A stretch of 64,000 nt of DNA, taken from assembly GCA_036500145.1 (NCBI GenBank), contig DASYCO010000047.1:1-64000 (forward strand). The letters are read 5' to 3'. The stretch's first letter is position 1, and every line of letters begins with the position of its first letter. Source of the stretch: CAMAVH01 sp036500145. GTDB taxonomy: Bacteria > Pseudomonadota > Alphaproteobacteria > SMXQ01. The translations under genes and the position numbers were made by a program. Below the pieces are notes generated by a model. The model searched no databases and was not told the DNA's origin. It saw only the letters and a program-made list of their open reading frames with translations. Positions 59,868 through 64,000 of this stretch are shown one piece after another.

Positions 59868-61967
59868 ATGCAGGAGAACCACCGGCATGGTCGCCATGCC
59901 GCCGCCCTCATTTTGTCCGGCGCCATCACGGCTTTCGCGCTTTCAGCATCCGGACGCGCCGAAGCCCAGGCCGCGCCCGACGCTCCTCCCGAAGTCCGCC
60001 TGCCGCAGGTCGACGTCGACGCTCCTCTGCCGCCGGAAGACCTGCCGACCGACGCCGCCAGCGAGCGGACCGTGTCGGGCGAGAGCATGCGCGAGCGGCC
60101 GGCCATGCGGCCCGGCGAGTATCTGGAGATCACGCCCGGCCTGATCGTCAGCCAGCACAGCGGCGAAGGAAAGGCCAACCAATATTACTTGCGCGGCTTC
60201 AACCTCGACCACGGCACCGACCTGGCGATCACCATCGACGGCATGCCCGCGAACATGCCGACCCACGGCCACGGCCAGGGCTACGCCGACATCGGCTTCC
60301 TGATCCCGCAGCTCGTCGACACGCTCAGCTACGCCAAGGGCCCCTACTACGCCGATGAAGGCGACTTCGCCTCGGCCGGCGCCATCCATCTCGACTATGT
60401 CGACAAGCTGGAGAAGAACATCGTCGCTGGCACGGTCGGCAGCAACGGCTACTACGACGGCCTCGCCGCAGGCTCGATCGCGCTGGGTCAGGGCTACCTG
60501 ACCGGCGCCGGCGAATACACCTCCTACGACGGCCCCTGGGAGAACCCGGACGACCTGGCGCGCTACAATGGCATGCTGCGCTACGCCCAGGGCACGCGGC
60601 GCAACGGCTTTTCCGTAACCGGCATGGCCAACAAGACGGACTGGAACTCCACGGACCAGATTCCTAAGCGCGCGGTGGATTCCGGCGCGCTCGACCGCTA
60701 CGGCGCCATCGACCCGACCGACGGCGGCAAGAGCTCGCGCTACAGCCTGTCAGGACGCTGGTCGCAGAGCGAGAAAGGCACGTCGGACAAGATCGAAGCC
60801 TACGCCATCCGCCAGAACCTGACGCTCTTCAACGACTTCACCTACTTCATGGACGATCCCGTCAACGGCGACCAGTTCAAGCAGTCGGACCACCGCAACA
60901 TCTACGGCATCAACGCGAGCCACACGATGCCCGGCGAGATCGCCGGTCTGCGCCTTGAAAACACGGTCGGCCTCCAAACGCGCTACGACGACATCAGCGT
61001 CGGCCTGTTCAAGACGGCGCAGCGGAACGTGCTCTCGACCGTGCGCGACGACGACGTGAACGAGGCCAATGCCGGTCTCTACGCCCAGACCAAGGTGTTC
61101 TGGACCGATTGGCTGCGCACCAGCTTCGGCCTGCGTGGCGACTATTTCCTCGCCGACGTGAACAGCGACAACCCGCTGAATTCCGGCAACTCCGACGACA
61201 TGGCCCTGAGCCCGAAGTTCGGCATGGTTCTCGGCCCCTTCGCCAAGACCGAATATTTCTTCAACGCTGGCCAGGGCTACCACAGCAACGACGTGCGCGG
61301 CACGACCATCCAGGTCGATCCGGCCGATGGCGTCACGCCGGCCTCCCAGGTGCCGCTGCTGGTGAAGTCCCAGGGCGCCGAGATCGGCGTGCGCACCACG
61401 GCCATCGACGGCCTCGACTCGTCGCTGTCCCTGTTCATGCTCGACTTCGATTCGGAGATCCTGTTCGTCGGCGACGCCGGCACCACGGAGCCGAGCCGCC
61501 CGAGCCGCCGCGTCGGCGTCGAATGGAACAACAACTACCGCCTGAACCCCAAGATCGCCTTCGACCTGGACGTCGCCTACACCAAGGCGCGCTTCACCGA
61601 CGACGACCCGGCCGGCGACTACATCCCGGGCGCTCCGGCCTGGGTCTATTCGGCGGGCATCGAATATGGCGACCTGCTCGGCTGGTTCGCCGAGGGCCGC
61701 TACCGCTTCTTCGGCGAACGTCCGCTGATCGAGGACAACAGCGTGAAGTCGTTCTCCACCGGCCTGCTGTCCGCCCGCATCGGCTATCGCTTCGACGACG
61801 GCACGACCATCTCGCTCGACGGGTTCAACCTGCTAGACGTGAAGCGTAGCCAGATCGACTACTACTACGCCTCGCAATTGCAGGGCGAAGCGAGCGCGGT
61901 GGACGACATCCACTTCCATCCGGTCGAACCCATCGGCTTTCGGATCATGGTCAGCAAGCAGTTCTGA
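59868..61967 (+). CDS. TonB-dependent outer membrane receptor, probably zinc-related
   Basis: The 699-residue protein has a signal peptide ending GRAEAQA. A plug domain (about 60-180) includes ERTVSGESMRERPAMRPGEY, KANQYYLRGFNLDHGTDLAI and DGMPANMPTHGHGQGYADIG. A 22-strand-type barrel follows, ending in the C-terminal Phe expected for outer-membrane insertion (MVSKQF). The His-rich loop THGHGQG may bind metal. AGGGGA precedes the ATG. Its promoter carries an inverted repeat and it is followed by a znuA-like gene with a Zur-type box, so zinc uptake is the likeliest role. Siderophore transport is not excluded. Confidence 0.88.
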   Translation: MQENHRHGRHAAALILSGAITAFALSASGRAEAQAAPDAPPEVRLPQVDVDAPLPPEDLPTDAASERTVSGESMRERPAMRPGEYLEITPGLIVSQHSGEGKANQYYLRGFNLDHGTDLAITIDGMPANMPTHGHGQGYADIGFLIPQLVDTLSYAKGPYYADEGDFASAGAIHLDYVDKLEKNIVAGTVGSNGYYDGLAAGSIALGQGYLTGAGEYTSYDGPWENPDDLARYNGMLRYAQGTRRNGFSVTGMANKTDWNSTDQIPKRAVDSGALDRYGAIDPTDGGKSSRYSLSGRWSQSEKGTSDKIEAYAIRQNLTLFNDFTYFMDDPVNGDQFKQSDHRNIYGINASHTMPGEIAGLRLENTVGLQTRYDDISVGLFKTAQRNVLSTVRDDDVNEANAGLYAQTKVFWTDWLRTSFGLRGDYFLADVNSDNPLNSGNSDDMALSPKFGMVLGPFAKTEYFFNAGQGYHSNDVRGTTIQVDPADGVTPASQVPLLVKSQGAEIGVRTTAIDGLDSSLSLFMLDFDSEILFVGDAGTTEPSRPSRRVGVEWNNNYRLNPKIAFDLDVAYTKARFTDDDPAGDYIPGAPAWVYSAGIEYGDLLGWFAEGRYRFFGERPLIEDNSVKSFSTGLLSARIGYRFDDGTTISLDGFNLLDVKRSQIDYYYASQLQGEASAVDDIHFHPVEPIGFRIMVSKQF

Positions 61968-61995
61968 CCCGAGCCGAAGCGCCTTCGACATCGAC

Positions 61996-62028
61996 GCGGC
62001 CCCGGTTCGATTCGGGGCCGCTTTTTTT
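61996..62028 (+). terminator. Rho-independent terminator of the TonB receptor gene
   Basis: Nine-bp stem GCGGCCCCG / CGGGGCCGC, 8-base loop, followed by TTTTTTT. It shows that the receptor and the znuA-like gene have separate transcripts. Confidence 0.92.
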
Positions 62029-62051
62029 GTGCGCCCCCATCGACAATGAAT

Positions 62052-62068
62052 ATGTTATTATATAACAT
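62052..62068 (+). promoter_or_regulatory. Zur-box-like palindrome upstream of the znuA-like gene
   Basis: ATGTTAT-TAT-ATAACAT is a perfect 17-bp palindrome, 61 bp before the ATG at 62130. It closely matches Zur operators of proteobacteria (core GTTATA-type half-sites). Zur with zinc would repress the gene. Confidence 0.8.
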
Positions 62069-62129
62069 TACGGACAGCGATCATTCCGGGGCATTCCTTC
62101 GCCTCCCGTCCCATATCCGCAGGTTTCCG

Positions 62130-63050
62130 ATGATTAGACCGCTTGCCGTCGCCATGCTGGCCGTTCTCCTCCAGGCCACGGTCGCCACCGCCGCCGCGCC
62201 GCCCAGGGTTCTGGCCACCATCAAGCCGCTGCATTCCCTCGCCGCTGGCGTCATGGCGGGCGTCGGGCAACCGCAGCTGCTGATGCGGGCCACCCTCTCC
62301 GCCCACACCTATGCCCTGAAGCCATCGGACGCCCAGGCGATCCAGCGCGCCGACGTGATCTTCTGGATCGGGCCCGGCTACGAATCCTTCATGGCCAAGG
62401 CCATGGACAACCTGCCGAAGAACGCCCGCGTCCTGCGGATGAGCGCCATTCCCGGCGTCACCCTCCTGCCGACGCGCGAAGGCGGCGTCTGGGAGGCGGA
62501 CGACGACGAGCCTGACCATCCCGATGCCGAACAGGACATGCATCTCTGGCTCGACCCCGCCAACGCCAAGGCCATCGCCGCAGCCATGGCGGACGCCCTC
62601 GGCCAGGCCGACCCGGCCGACGCCGCCCGCTACGCGGCCAACGCCAAGGCCGTCGCGGCGCAGATCGACGCGATGGATGCCGCCCTGGCGGCCGAACTGG
62701 CCCCCGTCAAGGGCAAGCCCTTCATCGTCTTCCATGACGGCTATCAGTATTACGAAAAGCGCTACGGCCTGACCGCCGTCGGCTCGATCACGGTGACGCC
62801 CGACCGCCTGCCCGGCCCGCGCCGCCTCTCGGCGTTGCGCAAGAAGGTTGTCCAGCAGGGCGCATCCTGCGTGTTCAGCGAGCCGCAGTTCACCTCCAGC
62901 CTCGTCGCCACCGTGACCGAGGGCACGAAGGCGCGCGGCGGCGTGCTCGACCCGCTCGGCGCGGACGCGCCCGACGGCCCGGACGGCTATGTCGGCCTGA
63001 TGCGTAACCTCGCCGACAGCCTCAAGAGCTGCCTGCTCGCGGCGCGCTAA
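62130..63050 (+). CDS. znuA: Zinc ABC transporter substrate-binding protein (ZnuA-like)
   Basis: The 306-residue periplasmic protein has a signal peptide ending VATAAA|PPRVLATIKPLHSLAAG. The cluster A-I metal ligands are expected in ATLSAHTYALKPSDA, EQDMHLWLDPANAKA and FHDGYQYYEKRYG. A charged Asp/His loop (EADDDEPDHPDAEQD) is typical of zinc-specific members. The start at ATG 62130 is preferred: the upstream in-frame ATG at 62046 would place the Zur box inside the coding region. No znuB or znuC gene is in the window. Confidence 0.9.
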   Translation: MIRPLAVAMLAVLLQATVATAAAPPRVLATIKPLHSLAAGVMAGVGQPQLLMRATLSAHTYALKPSDAQAIQRADVIFWIGPGYESFMAKAMDNLPKNARVLRMSAIPGVTLLPTREGGVWEADDDEPDHPDAEQDMHLWLDPANAKAIAAAMADALGQADPADAARYAANAKAVAAQIDAMDAALAAELAPVKGKPFIVFHDGYQYYEKRYGLTAVGSITVTPDRLPGPRRLSALRKKVVQQGASCVFSEPQFTSSLVATVTEGTKARGGVLDPLGADAPDGPDGYVGLMRNLADSLKSCLLAAR

Positions 63051-63070
63051 ATCAGGCCCTCTGGGCAAAG

Positions 63071-63104
63071 AAAAACGCCGGCGAAAACTTCGCCGGCGTT
63101 TTTT
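63071..63104. terminator. Bidirectional Rho-independent terminator
   Basis: Stem AAAAACGCCGGCGAA / TTCGCCGGCGTTTTT with loop AAC, followed by T on the plus strand and preceded by A-rich sequence that gives a T-tract on the minus strand. It serves both znuA and the converging RND gene. Confidence 0.9.
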
Positions 63105-63121
63105 GTTTCGGAAATGCCGCC

Positions 63122-64000
63122 CTATTCGGCTGCGCTTGCCGGCAGGCCCGCCTCGCGGCGTTCGAGCGCCAAGATCGCGTCGGCGACATGGGTGACGGGC
63201 TTGGTGCGCTTCGCCAGCAGCAGGTAGAACACCGGCACGACGAGCAAGGTCAGCATGGTCGAGAAGGTCACGCCGGTGGCGACGACGACGCCGACCGCCT
63301 GGCGCGCTTCCGAGCCGGCGCCCGTGGCAACCGCCAGCGGCAAGGCGCCGAACACCGTCGCGATGCTGGTCATCAGGATCGGGCGCAGGCGCGCGACCGA
63401 AGCTTCGGTTACGGCGTCGTGCAGGTTGTGCCCGGCGGCGCGCAGCTGGTTGGCGAATTCGACGATCAGAATGCCGTTCTTCGCCACCAGGCCGATGAGC
63501 GTGATGATGCCGATCTGGCTGTAGACGTTGAGCGTCACCCCGGTGAAGAACATGCCGGCCAAGGCCCCCGTCACCGCCAAGGGCACGGACAGCATGATGA
63601 TGAACGGGTTGACGAAGCTCTCGAATTGCGCGGCGAGCACCAGGAACACGATGACCAGCGCCATGGCGAAGGTCCAGTAGAGCGAGTTGCTCGTTTCCTT
63701 GAATTCGCGCGATTCGCCCTTGTAGCTCAGGCGTGCGTGCGGCGGCAGGACCTGGGCGGCGATATTCTCCAGGTAGCTGATGCCCTCGCCCAGCGAATAG
63801 CCCGGCGCCAGCGAGGCCTTGATGGTGATCGAGCGCATGCGGTCCAGGCGGTTGAGAGTGCCGGGGCCGGCGATGTCGCTGACCTTCACCAGGTTCGCCA
63901 GCGGCACGAGGCTGTTGGTGCGCGAGGAGCGGATGAAGACGTTGGACAGGTCCTGCGGCGAAGCGCGGTCCTGCGCCGCCGCCTGCATGATCACGTCGTA
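63122..64000 (-). CDS. RND efflux pump inner-membrane permease, partial (C-terminal part)
   Basis: The frame enters from beyond the right edge; the first 293 codons' worth of visible sequence is the C-terminal part of an AcrB/HAE1-like pump. It shows the periplasmic end (SFVRSSRTNSL-like region, VPLANLVKVSDIAG) and then the second membrane bundle with VFLVLAAQFESFVNPFIIML, GIITLIGLVAKNGILIVEFA and ASVARLRPILMTSIATVFGA. These match the proton-pathway and conserved RND motifs. The protein ends LPASAAE. The exported substrate cannot be told from this part. Confidence 0.93.
   Translation of the reverse strand, partial: YDVIMQAAAQDRASPQDLSNVFIRSSRTNSLVPLANLVKVSDIAGPGTLNRLDRMRSITIKASLAPGYSLGEGISYLENIAAQVLPPHARLSYKGESREFKETSNSLYWTFAMALVIVFLVLAAQFESFVNPFIIMLSVPLAVTGALAGMFFTGVTLNVYSQIGIITLIGLVAKNGILIVEFANQLRAAGHNLHDAVTEASVARLRPILMTSIATVFGALPLAVATGAGSEARQAVGVVVATGVTFSTMLTLLVVPVFYLLLAKRTKPVTHVADAILALERREAGLPASAAE

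Noticed and set aside
1..64000. CRISPR array, prophage, insertion sequence or riboswitch
   Set aside because: I found no regularly spaced repeats, transposase or integrase motifs, or recognisable riboswitch cores. The repeats in the window are gene duplications, short palindromes or low-complexity coding sequence.

Overview
The window is a GC-rich alphaproteobacterial chromosome segment. It carries the conserved gene block dgt-argS-SPOR-nagZ-scpA-scpB ... tatA-tatB-tatC-serS-surE-pcm-nlpD, an erpA gene divergent from dgt, and a popZ gene next to valS and a tolC-type gene. popZ and this gene order are typical of Alphaproteobacteria (Hyphomicrobiales/Caulobacterales relatives). I cannot name a genus from the sequence alone. 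No phage, integrase, transposase, CRISPR or rRNA is visible.

Layout. 1-2.1 kb: yajC-secD (Sec translocon accessory), divergent from a DUF815 P-loop ATPase. 3.1-7.1 kb: a metal-handling island with a CsoR/RcnR-type regulator (dmeR-like, broken by an in-frame TAA), the CDF exporter dmeF, and a probable copper operon (DUF2946 protein, DUF1775/YcnI-like protein, CopC-CopD fusion). 7.3-10 kb: a DUF1254/DUF1214 protein and a ClC channel with CBS domains. 10-16 kb: nlpD-like, pcm, surE, serS, tatC, tatB and two tandem tatA genes. 16.2-21.8 kb: a complete ferric iron ABC transporter with two paralogous binding proteins; it separates the tat genes from scpBA. 21.9-29.7 kb: scpB (with a very long acidic tail), scpA, an M50 protease, nagZ, a SPOR protein, argS and dgt. 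29.8-37.3 kb: erpA, an extradiol dioxygenase, a KefB/YbaL-type antiporter, exonuclease III, OsmC, ilvD and an aldo/keto reductase.

37.2-43.4 kb is the most unusual stretch. Three tandem inverse-autotransporter-like genes have nearly identical N-terminal beta-barrels and diverged beta-helix passengers. They are separated by broken copies of the 3' end of valS and, once, of the 3' end of the upstream aldo/keto reductase gene, so the array arose by tandem duplication in place. The intact valS, popZ, tolC and a second PCMT-like gene follow.

49.4-54.6 kb: tRNA-Cys, tRNA-Asn, a small membrane protein, a glycosyltransferase, a TPP-dependent enzyme and an orphan ABC binding protein. 54.6-59 kb: a 1459-residue sensor kinase with a Cache-like sensor and seven PAS domains, convergent with the binding-protein gene. 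59-64 kb: a small secreted protein, a TonB-dependent receptor and a ZnuA-like zinc-binding protein preceded by a Zur-box-like palindrome (probably a zinc uptake module), then the 3' part of an RND efflux pump gene running off the window.

Metal homeostasis is a recurring theme (Co/Ni export, Cu, Fe3+ uptake, Zn uptake, Fe-S assembly). The remaining genes are mainly housekeeping functions in translation, envelope biogenesis and chromosome segregation.
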